DNA of 64,000 bases, taken from positions 29,724,147 through 29,788,146 of the forward strand of contig CM067079.1 of the NCBI GenBank assembly GCA_033980235.1, read 5' to 3'. The position numbers and the translations under genes are program-made. Shown here piece by piece: positions 53,360-64,000 of this stretch. Source of the stretch: Diadema setosum. Lineage: Eukaryota > Echinodermata > Echinoidea > Diadematoida > Diadematidae. The notes under the pieces were generated by a model. The model made no database searches. It saw only the letters and a list, made by a program, of their open reading frames with translations, and had not been told where the DNA came from. Positions within the stretch are counted from its first letter, which is position 1; each line of letters starts with the position of its first letter.

Positions 53360-55210
53360 TTACATTGCATCAGTGAATATGTAGAGTCTATCTGTAGTGC
53401 AGAAAGCTATCTCACCGCTCTCAAACTCTTGTAGATAGTACCAATAATCTTTTTGGGTGGTTTGTATTTTGAAGTCATTAATAAGATTGTGCACGTGCTC
53501 CAAATCTCTCGTGTATCGATCGATACAAACGAGATCCTCCTTGTGCTTCACCCAGGCTACAATGACCGAATCATCTCGGCAAACAGCTGGGAAGGCAAAC
53601 ATACCCTTCTTCTCCAAGACATTCTCCTTCTTCCCCTGACCATTGAGGCAGACGACAGCTGATGGGTCTACAAGTATCTGTTTCCCCGTGGTGTGAAAGG
53701 AAAATAATTGCCAGAGCGTATACCCATCAAACATTATTTCCCTGTCTGCCTGACCACCCTGTGGGGTAAATACCCAGATTTTCTTGGGGACCCTATAACC
53801 CACATAGATATTATCATCTCTATCCACAGTGAGACCACCAATCCCTCCTTCATCCAAACTCATCGTCTTGAACGTGACGTCGAGCTTCTCCCACTGTGGA
53901 GTGTAGAGTGACATGTCGTTACTTGTATCACGTACAACTGCTCGACCATCAGACAGGAATCCGATGTTTACGACACTGACATCCCCCAGCACGGTCTGCT
54001 GTAACTCGCCATCAGGGGAGTAGAGATGGATTCCCCCGTCAAACGATCCCACTGCCATCTTACCGTCTGGAGCATGGGTGGCACAGGTCATGGTGTCTTT
54101 GCTAGGGAGCTCTACGTCTGCTTTGACATCCCAGGTGCAACCTCCCAGCTCTCCAAGACAAAGTTTATTGACCTTCGCTTCTTTATGGAATGAAATCTTT
54201 TTAGCTCGTTCTGCCACACCTTTCAGTGATAGGTCGTCAGGATCATCTCGATCTAGAAATCTCTTCAAGTTCTCGCATAGCGTGTCGTGTGCAAACAAGG
54301 CGTCTTTCTCGAGCGGTACCTTCATACCGTTAGCTACCAGCTCTTCCATAGCGTTTATGTGACTGATTGTTTGCCGACTCTCTTCCTCCATAGTTTGTAA
54401 TTCCTTTTCGAATTTTTCAGACCATTGTTTCACTTGACATTTCAAGGTCTCTCTTCTATCTGACAATAGTTCCATGTATTCCTCGTACGTCTTGTCGATG
54501 TCATTACTGAGTCTTCTCATCATGTTTGTTATTTCATCGTGCTGTGTCTTTATGAAATCGATATGATTTTCAATGGTTGTTTTCTTTGATTTTGCTCTAT
54601 CTTGTAACTTCTTGATATTTTCCTTCAAATTCTCCTCACGGATAGCTGCCTCTTCGATCTGATGCCCTGCTTGTAAGTGCCTTACCATCCCGCACTTGCT
54701 GCAAATATACTCCTGACATTTGGTACAGAAATACTCCTCATCATCTTTAGGATGTTTCTTACACTTCCGTCGCTTCTCAAGAGGAACTTTTCCCGAGAGT
54801 ACGTCACTCATGGCCACCACTTCGTGGTTGGAGAACGGTTTCCAGTTCGTGTGGCCATTCTCACACGATTCACACATGTACTTCCCACAGTCCTGACAGT
54901 ACGACACAGCTGGGTGCTTTTCGTCCATCTCACAAACTGTGCATATTGGATTTTTGGTTTTTACTTCGTCCACGAGAGAATTCACTGGTACGTTTGTTTG
55001 TAACTTACTCACATCTCCACTTGAAACGGGCGTTTCCTTCCTGCATATGGGGCATGCTATAGTCTGTCGGCTGGGCTGAGTTTGAAAAATTCGTTGCAAA
55101 CAGTCTTTGCAGAAGATATGCGAACACGCAAGTGATTTAGGTTGGTTGAAAAGTGTTAGGCAGATAGGACACTCCAGTTTCTGGCTGCTGATTTGATGAA
55201 ACGTTGCCAT
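53360..55210 (-). CDS. TRIM protein 4: RING, two B-boxes, coiled coil, NHL-like propeller
   Basis: 616 residues from the ATG at 55210, which is homologous to the start of the other copies. The frame stays open 17 codons upstream (MCLPLCG...), but that stretch crosses the conserved candidate splice acceptor (intron end at 55225) and is probably intronic. RING (C14, C17, C29, H31, C34, C37, C53, C56) and both B-boxes are complete. By my count roughly 87% of residues 1-360 match copy 1, against roughly 76% of the propeller half. The propeller has its own loop sequences (GYTLWQLFSF, RVPKKIWVF, TSNDMSLYT) and small length changes, including the C-terminal IFTDAM. Function as for the other copies: a probable E3 ligase with unknown target. 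Confidence 0.93.
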   Translation of the reverse strand: MATFHQISSQKLECPICLTLFNQPKSLACSHIFCKDCLQRIFQTQPSRQTIACPICRKETPVSSGDVSKLQTNVPVNSLVDEVKTKNPICTVCEMDEKHPAVSYCQDCGKYMCESCENGHTNWKPFSNHEVVAMSDVLSGKVPLEKRRKCKKHPKDDEEYFCTKCQEYICSKCGMVRHLQAGHQIEEAAIREENLKENIKKLQDRAKSKKTTIENHIDFIKTQHDEITNMMRRLSNDIDKTYEEYMELLSDRRETLKCQVKQWSEKFEKELQTMEEESRQTISHINAMEELVANGMKVPLEKDALFAHDTLCENLKRFLDRDDPDDLSLKGVAERAKKISFHKEAKVNKLCLGELGGCTWDVKADVELPSKDTMTCATHAPDGKMAVGSFDGGIHLYSPDGELQQTVLGDVSVVNIGFLSDGRAVVRDTSNDMSLYTPQWEKLDVTFKTMSLDEGGIGGLTVDRDDNIYVGYRVPKKIWVFTPQGGQADREIMFDGYTLWQLFSFHTTGKQILVDPSAVVCLNGQGKKENVLEKKGMFAFPAVCRDDSVIVAWVKHKEDLVCIDRYTRDLEHVHNLINDFKIQTTQKDYWYYLQEFESGEIAFCTTDRLYIFTDAM

Positions 55211-55950
55211 GTTGTCTGTCTGTCCTATAATAGCAAAAGAACCACACAGCGGTAAACACACCGACGAGTACTAGGAGAAATGTGAATTCTTGTTTACCAA
55301 AGGCATAGAAAAGTTGATATTTAGTCGAGGCATGGCGTTTAATTTATGCACTCTTAAGATAGAACTAAGTAATATATGAAGCACAATTTAAAAGACGTGT
55401 GTGAACATTGTTATCATGATGCTAAGTATTGTTTATATCCGGGTTTAAAAGATTGATTCATGATGGCTCATTTGATTGGAGGCGATCACACTAACTTGTT
55501 GTCTGGTGAGAACGTCATGGGACATTGGTCAGAGTCAAGTCGGATTGTTGTTCATATTCTAAAGGAGCGGTAGTACCAATAAAAAAAAATCATCAACATA
55601 TAAGGAGGTAATAGGAGCAGCTATAAATGAGGGACACGCTTTTAACCATGACCGTGTATATTCACAGTAGTGAGAATATTCTTGACGATATCGTACACAA
55701 AAATTGTTATGTGAAAAGAGAATATCAATAAAAATAAGAGCGAAATGAGAGAAATTATTATCAAGAAACGTGTGTCTGTTTGTCCTTGTGCCTGTAAGAT
55801 GGCTTACAGGTAATACATAATATTTATTTCCTTGAGAAATGTGAAAGATAGTCTTATGCTTTTCATTTGCAAGAAGATACTGACATCCTTTGTCTTAGAA
55901 GACATGTGAGAACTCCGTTCATTCACTTCATACATCAAGAGCTGATTTAG

Positions 55951-55986
<36 letters not shown>

Positions 55987-56760
55987 TGTTTCTTCCCGGA
56001 GTCATAATGTGCTATGCCAATCAAAACCGAGAACTGAATATAAGAAATGCTCCTCATATGCTGCAGGCAAATCATTTAATGAGTTCCCTATTTTATTAAA
56101 ACAGACTGCTCATTGCAAACATTTAGGAATCGTGGGCTTCCTTAAAGCAGATCTTTGTGGCGCTGAATGGGACTACCCTGCTTTTAAAGAAGACTTAATA
56201 AATAATGAATAAAGAAAAAACACACGAACAAACAAACACGAAGCAAACACACACACACACACACACGCAATAATCATGGATTATTTGTAAAGAAAAAAAT
56301 ACGTGACAGCCATATACAATATTTAGGAGCTCTCGCATAGTGTGTCAATAATCGTTTCGTATGCTTACCAAGTAGCTGGCTGCACTTCCGGGTTCAAGTT
56401 TGTTGATTTCTGTCTGGCTCCGAAACAAATTTAGGCATGAGATCACATAAAATCTATTGTTCAGCCTGTAGGAAGGTGTAAACACATGTAATATTGCATG
56501 TGGTCTTACTTTTTACTGGACCCCAGCAAAATCCTGAGAGTTTGTTTGAGGACAGAGAGAGACATCGCGTAATGCGCACAAAATGGCGGGCCGATTCGTG
56601 CAACTTTCAGAGGGGTGTTTGTATTCTTTGCGAACTTTCACCCTGATCGCTTCCGGGAAGTTGGTTTTCCCACATTTCAAACATTGTGTCTGACTGAAAA
56701 TCACAGGGTATAATGATTAACCATGCATTACCATAGTATTGTCGAGGGAATATATATACT
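55211..56760. other. TRIM4 5' flank (probable intron)
   Basis: B-type flank to about 56030, then the flank common to all units. Contains an (AC)n run near 56250. No coding sequence. Confidence 0.55.
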
Positions 56761-57347
56761 CTCCATCTAAAAAGCATTCTGTGGAATGTATATATATATA
56801 TATAATGTTTATTTATTTATATTTTTCATTTTTTCATACGTAAAATGTTCGTTTATCCGAAAACGAGAACAAGGTGCGTACAAACGAACTTTCTCAATTT
56901 CGAAACTTATCTTTATTTCGGATTGACGAACCTCAGAATTATATTGAACTATAACCAATGATTTCACAAATAAGTTATCATGAGACACAGAAGACGGTTC
57001 TTGTGTATGGAACTCTCTCTCTCTCTCTCTCTCTTTCTTTCTCTTTAATGACTACAGTCACATTGTGAACATTTTGAACATTGTGAACATCCTTGTTGTT
57101 TGAACTCATCGTTTAAAATTTAATGAAGGCAAAAACATGCATGGTATGATTGAAAAAAAAAACACACAAAATATATTGAACTGTATGTTGGGGAAAAATG
57201 ATTTATCAGCACAAAAAAGGAGAATACAGGTGCTTATTTTTTGTTCATATTAATTTCATTGTTAACATGGACCTAGTGTTGACTGAAGTTCAAATAAAGA
57301 ATGTCATAAAACGAAAAGTGGTTGTGGTTGTGTGCGTGTGAGTGTGC

Positions 57348-57386
<39 letters not shown>

Positions 57387-57417
57387 ATGCATGAAGGACG
57401 TTTGGTGTGTTACTTGA

Positions 57418-57585
57418 CTGTATGAACACCAGTGAAAATCATGTCCTCTTGATGCTTTGAAAATGACGCATAAAGAAAAGAAGATAATTTCATTAAATTC
57501 CATCCAGGCTCATAGAAACAACGCAACGATACTGATAAAAGACACGGCTTGACTTATCTTTTTAAAAATATATTGCTTTATATCT
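57418..57585 (-). promoter_or_regulatory. Degraded candidate promoter/first exon of TRIM4
   Basis: The donor position reads ACAG/TCAAGTAA, so the GT is lost. The TATA-like GATATAAAGCAATATATTT (57565-57583) is kept. The TTTGCACATGCAAA palindrome is altered to TTTGCACCTGCAAC (57669). If the first exon is real, TRIM4 must use another donor or promoter. Confidence 0.3.
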
Positions 57586-59210
57586 CCTTCTCTTTCTAGT
57601 CTACACCCCCCCCCCCCCCGCTCTCTCTCTCCCGCTGCTGAGAGGACTCAATCATACGTACAGTTATTTTGCACCTGCAACAAACTCCTTGTTTATTTTG
57701 AAAGATGGTCACCATACACCTGGCTGAATACTCACATTATTATTATCGAATCTCAACAGGACTGCTTGTGATTCGATTCGCTATCTCTCTCTTTCTGTCC
57801 ATGTATGTATCTATACATCTACCTATGCTATTTTCTCTCATACAGCCTGTTAGTGACTCTTATTCCTCTTGAAAACAGTATATTCCCAGGCAGATTGCCA
57901 GGGCTCTCAGAAGAAGTTTGATTTCTCACACACCTTTCGTCGTAATGCCGCGTCTTGGGGGAGTTAACAAGAGTGCGCTCGTATTGAATTCGTGGATACG
58001 AGGGACAAAAAATTACAGTCACAGATTCTACAATCTCTGTTTCTGTTTGTTTGTTTGTTTGTTTGTTTGTTTTTGACAATCTCAAGCTTCGGGAAGAAAC
58101 AACAACGACAAAACGACAAGAAAAAGCGAGCTAAATCCATCACAGATTTTTGTGTTGATTCGTGAGTGTGGCAAGCAACTGCCAATTTTATTCTAGAACG
58201 AGAAACACAATATTCGAAGAGTTTAAACGCAAAAAACTGATGTATTCATTTTCATCAACTCGAGTTATTTGAGATTGGAGATGTTGAAAAGCAAAGAAAC
58301 TAATCGAGTTGTAAGTGATAATTCTTATAATTATATTCAAATATATTTTTGTTATGTAACTCGTGCAGTTTCATTGAATATATTTGAATTTCTCTCTATT
58401 TATTCTGATGATGACTTAGTATACAAACCGTATATTAAAAATACCTTTAACTGTCTTTGCATTTTAATTCTGCATTTTATTGTCACTTTATTTGAAAATA
58501 GTAGTGAAAAGGAAACCATCATTCGTAAAACATTTCTAGGAATTCCAAAATATAATGATCTAAGTAACTGTATAAAAAATCGAAAATAACTTATCCGAAT
58601 ATCATTATGACGCTGATGGGCATTAGGCAACGAACAGTATACGTCAACTTACTTTTACTTCTTAATCAAGACTGTTGTGTCATCATAATTACGCCACACG
58701 AAATGTTGTACCACCTATTATCTTCTTGAAACTGAAATTAACGAAATTTGATTTCACTCCAAATATATTATAGAAGCAAGACGCATGATGTAGGTCCTAT
58801 CTACAAAGCTGTAATGTTTGTATGCGTCCTGGAGTATTGCTGTCTGTATTATACGGAGTGACGTAGTTATAGACATACTGAGATCATGCAATAGACAGGA
58901 ACTTCATTCGATTGTAGTTGGAGGGTTTGTGATCTTTATTGGCGAGTCTTTCTGATGTGATACATGGATGTACAATCAGTTGCATAGTTCACAAGGTTCA
59001 GTTGTATTAGGTGAGGGTGCGAGGTCGTGTGATTTTTCTACTTGGAAAGTGGTCAACAATGTGTATGTGAGATCGTTGGTCAAGCTCGTAGTGGTTGGTC
59101 AGTCATGACCGCAGTGGAATGTGTGCTGGTGTAGAGTGAAAGGAAAGACTGGACGTAGGTGGGGTGTTTATGATAGAATCATACCGTTCAGTGGTCAGTG
59201 GAGATTACAC

Positions 59211-59535
59211 CAGGGCCCTGTTTCATAAAAGCTTTTCGTAAAGTTACCCACGACTTTACGAAGGACTTAAATATGGCAAGCTAAGTGGTTTCCTAATCAT
59301 TGTTAATTCAATTAGCTAAAGTTGAAATTTGAAGATGATAATGATTATTCTTACATTTTAGCACATGTTTTAAATTGAAGGTGTATTTTTCCTCCAATGT
59401 AGATGAAATATTGATATACAGTCGTACTTTGTTAAAACGTAAGGGAAAAAAGAGCATGCATATTGGCACTTCATAAATCAGTCGTTCGTTAAGTCATGCG
59501 TAACTTTACGAACAGCTTTATGAAAAAAAGAACCA
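59211..59535. mobile_element. Hairpin element with GTTTCATAAA...TTTATGAAA ends
   Basis: CTGTTTCATAAAAGCTTTTCG at the left mirrors CGAACAGCTTTATGAAAAAA at the right, and CACGACTTTACGAA / GTAACTTTACGAAC lie inside. Units 1 and 3 have only a single arm at the same place (CTGTTTCATAAGGCTGTTCG near 26094 and 49117). Exact ends are uncertain. Confidence 0.5.
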
Positions 59536-60527
59536 AATCCATGATGTATCCATCCTGTGCTGATGTTATCGGACTGTCACGTAATCAAGGTGAAGAGGGG
59601 GCATTTCACTGATGAAGCTCCTAGCGTTGACAGCTGTAAATATTTCGTATCGAGATCAAAAGTTTAACACCAATTTCAAGCATAATATAGTGGATTGACT
59701 GGTATACGGCATTGTTTATGGGGGAAAAGGGGAAGGCTCCCTTTAACAAGGGCAGATTGAAGGTTGATGAAAAGGTGCAAGTTCCCCTCTTTTTTTTTTC
59801 CAGAATACAGCATCCCTAGTGGGACTCATTTTGTTCAGCAATGGGTTTCCGCATAACGCACCTGTAACAACAGAAATAAGGAGGGGGGGGGGGGGGGGGG
59901 CGGTAAAACGAAAGCTTCTCCGGGATACGTATCTTGAAGCAAACGCACACAATGAAGCGTGACCTTATAACATTTCGGTACACTGTCAGAAAGAAGCATT
60001 TCCGTTCCTCTAACTGCACAAATTATATCACATAAAGCTATTTGAGAGAGAACAAATAATTGTTGTGTCCGGCGTTCACTGGATCAAAATAACACATCGC
60101 CCTTTTCCTAAAACAACAGCAACAACAACAACAACAACAACATGGAACAAAGACGAGTACGTTTTGTTTGTGAGTATTTTATCTGTTCATTTCTTAAATC
60201 TTAGATATGACTAGACCATAATCTTAATCGAACTCTCATTACCAATAGAAAAAAAAAAAAAAAAACAATCGAAAGATTTAATTTTTAATGACAATGTGTA
60301 CTATTATGATGTAGGCCTAACATATCCTCTCATCTTTTCTCCTTTTTTTAAAGATATAATATACAAAGAACAGACACATTCACAGTAAAGATAATTATAT
60401 GATATACACGCATTTGTTCGTTCAAAAGTATTTATACATATGTGAACCTAAACAAACGGTCTGTGTTATCTCAATATTTTTCTACATACTCTCACACGGA
60501 CATATACGCACACACATACACAAAACT
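59536..60527. other. Non-coding stretch right of the array
   Basis: AT-rich, with a G run at 59882-59899, a (CAA)n run near 60118-60142 and an A run near 60249. No gene seen. Confidence 0.55.
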
Positions 60528-60544
60528 CGCGCGCGCACACACAC

Positions 60545-60584
<40 letters not shown>
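60528..60584. repeat. (CG/AC)n microsatellite
   Basis: A short GCGCGC stretch leads into about 25 AC units. Frames reading through it encode only CV or TH strings. Confidence 0.95.
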
Positions 60585-60588
<4 letters not shown>

Positions 60589-61142
60589 TTCTTGCTTTCT
60601 AAAAATATAATATAATATGTCTATGAAATGTCGCACTGTGCGATGCAGTATTAACGTATGATGGAGTGGTTCGGCTCTCCATTTATTATTAGTCGCAGAG
60701 AGTGTACTGCCCGAGGACTCGTTTTTCCGCGACTGAATAAACCTAATAGCGTAAGGTAATCTCAGAGACAGCATAAGAAAATAGCGTGTTGTCAAGCGAG
60801 GAGGAATGTACCGAAATGTACGATGTAACGCGACGAACATGGCTATGACAACAATATCATGGAACCTGAGGGCCTTACAGGTTTGACAGGATATTGGATA
60901 AGGATCGATGCCTATACATGAACATTTTGTGTGTGTGTGTGTGTGTGTGGGGGGGGGGGGTTGAGGTGTTGGGAGGGGAGGGGAGGGGAAAACAGTGGCA
61001 CGCCAGAACAAGAGCATTATTTTTTTAGTTCTTTAATTTTTGATTTAGATTTAAGAAGCATTATTAATGTTTATATATCATATAAAAAGTTGTCTTTATC
61101 CAGTGTCTAGCTCATGATCTTGAGTGCACCAGATTATAATAA
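60585..61142. other. Non-coding stretch
   Basis: Includes a (GT)n(G)n run at about 60930-60960. The long minus-strand frame across this region is built from these repeats and has no domain. Confidence 0.5.
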
Positions 61143-61251
61143 CATGATATAATATAATATAATATAATATAATATAATATAATATAATATAATATAATAT
61201 AATATAATATAATATAATATAATATAATATAATATGATATAATATAATATT
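61143..61251. repeat. (AATAT)n pentanucleotide repeat
   Basis: About 21 copies of AATAT in phase, almost perfect. Confidence 0.95.
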
Positions 61252-63120
61252 ATGCTATCATTTATAATGATGCACAATGAAAATGATAAATAGTCCACGT
61301 GAATGAGGGGAGATTATGATGGGAAAGTATGCTTGCATTATTTCTATCATTTATTTCATTCATCTGGAATATGATGTATAAGTACATGACGTTGCATGAA
61401 CTTTTTGTTACGAAAAAAAGAAGAAGAAGAAAGTATTGCTGCTATTTATAGTTCACGACCGCGCAACATACGAAAATCAGTGCATCACATTTGCCAATTC
61501 AGATAAGTACGCAATATCACGAATGCACCACTTACTATTTTCCTCTCGTTTAAAAATGTATTGATCATATTATATAATAGATGTATCAATTACTTTTAAA
61601 TGTATACATTTAAGCTATTTACTATATCTATTATGAATATATTATAATGTATTAGATGTAACACAATTATGTGTCGACATAAGTCATTATCATTAGAAAG
61701 GAACACGCTAAGATATTGAGGTTTATTGTGAAACAATGCATTTGTCATATTATGTGTCCCTTTGTGGATGTGCAGTGCAGTGAGGAAAGAATGGAGTAAC
61801 ACACTGGCAGATTTGAAGCACCGTTTCGAACTTGAGGCAAATTTGGCCATTTACTATTCAGGGCAAGACAAGTGGGAGCACTTGAGCTTGGGTATCACTG
61901 CGCCGGATCCTCTCCGGTGTGGCTGGGCGGCGTTGCCCGCTCTTGCGGCATCGTCACTCAAATGCAGCTACGAATGAGACACCTAGCCAGCGTTCGGCTT
62001 GATTTTTTGTTTTGTGTGTTAGTTGCTTCTTGTTTTGTTTTGCCCCTCCCCTCCCCCTTTCTTTTTTTTTTGGGGGGGGGGGGGGGGTGTTCAGGCAATA
62101 GAATTGGGGATAAGGTTAAATAAGAGAGGGTTAAAGAGGCTTGTTTAATGCTCTATACATTGCAAAGTCGAGGCGACATTGGAAAAAGAGCTGCACAGAT
62201 TTTCTCTCTTTTTTCCCCCTTCCCTAGAGGAAAGGGTGCCTCGGCCCCTTGTTGAGGTCGCGCTATGCATTATGGATGTCGTTGTAGTGAAATCACACGA
62301 TGAATTCCGTCTATACCTTCCTCTCTCTCCTCTCCATCTCTCAATCCATCTCTCTCTCTTTCTGTCATTCTTTTTTTTCTCTCCCCTTTCTCTCTTTCCT
62401 CCTCATGATCTCTGTCATTCTCTTTCTCTTTCTCTAGATAGGCAACCCTTGAATTCTTCAAGTATTCCTGGTAACCTGTAAAGGCGGAATAAATTCTCCT
62501 ATTGATTATGTCATTGAAAAAAGTAGGGTAAACAAGTATACGGAGTAGAGGATGAGCGAGGAGTGAAATATCTTTTTTTTTTTGGGGGGGGGGGCTGGTA
62601 TCGGGCTAAATGAAAGGGAATGCAATATCGTTGTTGAATACGGAATGGTACCATTGAGTGGTTTTGAGAATGATGCTTCAAGAAGTTGTGGTCGGAAGCG
62701 TGCATGATTATTTTCATGCATGCTTCGTACTCTCACGTTGTAAATGCATAACTAGTACGAAGATATGTTCTTACGACCCCAAGCTATATGATCCATTTCT
62801 GCAACATGCATTCCTAATATTCTATATTTGGGATTCGGTTTCCATTCATCTCTGTTTTGGGTGGGGTTTTTTTGGGTCAGAAGCTATCAGCCTCGAGAAA
62901 ACCTTGTGCATAACATGACCTTCCTCTATATCGTCCTGAAAGCTAAATGTGGGTGTTACAATGTATTATGCTTTATTTGATGGTGTCTCTACATCAACGT
63001 GAATGTATTCCCTTTGCCATAGTCGAGTTATCAAATAAATGAAATTAAAATCATGTTTATTGTGACCACAGTCAAGATCTAAGTACTCTTCATGGATAGA
63101 AACCCTGCTGCAGAAAACTT
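61252..63120. other. Non-coding stretch with one unassigned GC-richer frame
   Basis: Mostly AT-rich. At 61762-61977 a 71-codon plus-strand frame (contains KEWSNTLADLKHRFELEA and ends LKCSYE) has a more protein-like composition than its surroundings. It has no recognised domain and no visible splice context, so I do not call it a gene. G and CT runs occur at about 62068-62087 and 62310-62440. Confidence 0.4.
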
Positions 63121-63284
63121 TTTTTTTTTTGTCTCACAGTGTGTTCACAATGTGTTCACATAGTCGACTATGTGAAAATATAATCAAGATGATTTCACAC
63201 TTTGGTGTGGTTTTTCAAAGTTGTTCACATGATAATAATCTGTTTCACACTATGAATCAATGCTTCACAATGTGTTCACAATGC
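63121..63284. repeat. Cluster of TTCACAATGTG-type repeats
   Basis: CACAATGTGTTCACA occurs twice and related TTCACA(C/T) segments several more times, partly inverted around ATAGTCGACTATGTGAA. May be a degraded short inverted-repeat element. Confidence 0.5.
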
Positions 63285-64000
63285 TTAAAGGGCCTGGGGA
63301 GGAGTGTTCGGTTGTGCAAAACATGAGAAAGAGAAGGTGTTTTGGGTATAAAATGAAAGGTAGATATTTAACTTAACATGTGTCAAAATATCTTGGAAAT
63401 CGAAATCTTCTCAAATGTTTTAAAAAGCGAAAAACAAAACATACTTTTCTGGAAAAAGATCCTTCGATACGATGGCGATACTCGTATTTGAATTGCGGAA
63501 TACTGCTTGTTGACTGCGGACATCAAGCCAACTTACAGCGAAATCAAGCCAACATGCCGAGTGAGCTGCGGAACGAACTACAGCTGTACTAGTAGTTAGA
63601 GCACGGCACTGGAGCAAGCTAGCTCTGACGGCTGGCTAGCTGTGCCTATGGGCGCGGCGGCGAGCGCTGGCCGCATCACTTGCCATAACTCGCAGCAGTG
63701 CAAGCTCGAGAGCTAACTAGCTAGCTGTACGATCTTGCATGCTGTGTACGAGTGTATGAGTTCGCGTTGTGTTTTCATTTGATGAGAGCGCTAACCTAAA
63801 ATCAAAGGACTCCTAGATCCTCCGATTCTGATTCACATGTCCTTCTTCCAAGATACTATGAGAGATAGTTCTATCGTCGGAAGACTCGGTAGGCTACGTA
63901 TCCTAAAAGTCATCAAACTCCATTACAAGATTCTTCATTGAGAAACGAGTACCGAAAGCGGGATAGGTGAACGCGGTACTACGTACTGTAGCCCGACCAG
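63285..64000. mobile_element. Possible left part of a TTAA-type element running out of the window
   Basis: TTAAAGGGCC at 63285 resembles the ends at 3425, 5666, 12443 and 38095. From about 63470 the sequence becomes distinctly GC-richer, with many AGCTAGCT-like dyads, as in a promoter or subterminal region. The other end is not in the window, so this rests on one terminus and a composition change. Confidence 0.3.

Larger units (their letters stand above)
52070..59226. repeat. TRIM duplication unit 4 (B type), truncated at its right end
   Basis: From the GCGATAAGTTTTCGG landmark to where similarity to units 1 and 3 ends in a hairpin element. Includes the TRIM4 CDS, a B-type 5' flank with a 32-base A run at 55953-55984, the common flank and a degraded candidate first exon. 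It lacks the subrepeat array. The common parts are more diverged here than between units 1-3: the TACTGGGGGTAGATTGG block of the other units (for example 33853) is missing. Confidence 0.8.

Noticed and set aside
55211..55261. 17-codon N-terminal extension of TRIM4
   Set aside because: It crosses the splice acceptor conserved in all four copies and has no counterpart in the other proteins.
60466..61017. 183-codon minus-strand frame
   Set aside because: Largely encoded by AC/GT and G-run microsatellites. No domain.

Overview
The window is AT-rich animal DNA, dense in microsatellites and transposons. Gene content and transposon types point to an invertebrate deuterostome, most likely an echinoderm such as a sea urchin. 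This is inferred from an intronless-CDS TRIM expansion, a CR1/Jockey-group retrotransposon, TTAA-type MITEs and a PIF/Harbinger element, not from a diagnostic gene. There is no sign of prokaryotic organisation.

The core (about 7.6-59.2 kb) is a tandem array of four diverged segmental duplication units. Each carries one minus-strand TRIM gene (RING, two B-boxes, coiled coil, NHL-like beta-propeller). TRIM copies 1 (8839-10680), 2 (30338-32179) and 4 (53360-55210) are open. Copy 3 (41143-45065) is split by a 2.07-kb Harbinger element at one codon near the end of the propeller. Copies 1 and 3 share one type of 5' flank, with a telomere-like MITE. Copies 2 and 4 share another. The array is therefore A-B-A-B and probably grew by doubling a two-gene block. 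By eye, the RING/B-box/coiled-coil half is markedly more conserved than the propeller half. Each unit also holds a candidate promoter and 5' non-coding exon about 2.2 kb upstream of the TRIM exon. Its splice donor is intact in units 1 and 2, GC-type in unit 3 and lost in unit 4.

The paralogous units serve as empty-site controls for insertions. Unit 1 has an 11.2-kb composite insertion (11962-23194). It contains an apparently intact non-LTR retrotransposon (ORF 14340-17432) sitting in a THAP-domain exon, and a 3.8-kb element with ~570-bp inverted arms (18624-22433) that itself contains a TTAA element (20653-21633). Unit 2 has a 4.8-kb long-inverted-repeat element (35339-40157) carrying several nested MITEs, plus a deletion of several kb. 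Unit 3 has the Harbinger element and a 518-bp TA-flanked MITE (50081-50598). Unit 4 ends at about 59.2 kb.

The left flank (1-7.6 kb) has a possible terminal exon of an unknown gene (2-142), two related hairpin MITEs and a palindromic satellite next to the array edge. The right flank (59.2-64 kb) has simple repeats and, at the end, what looks like the start of another TTAA-type element. I found no RNA gene, CRISPR array or origin.
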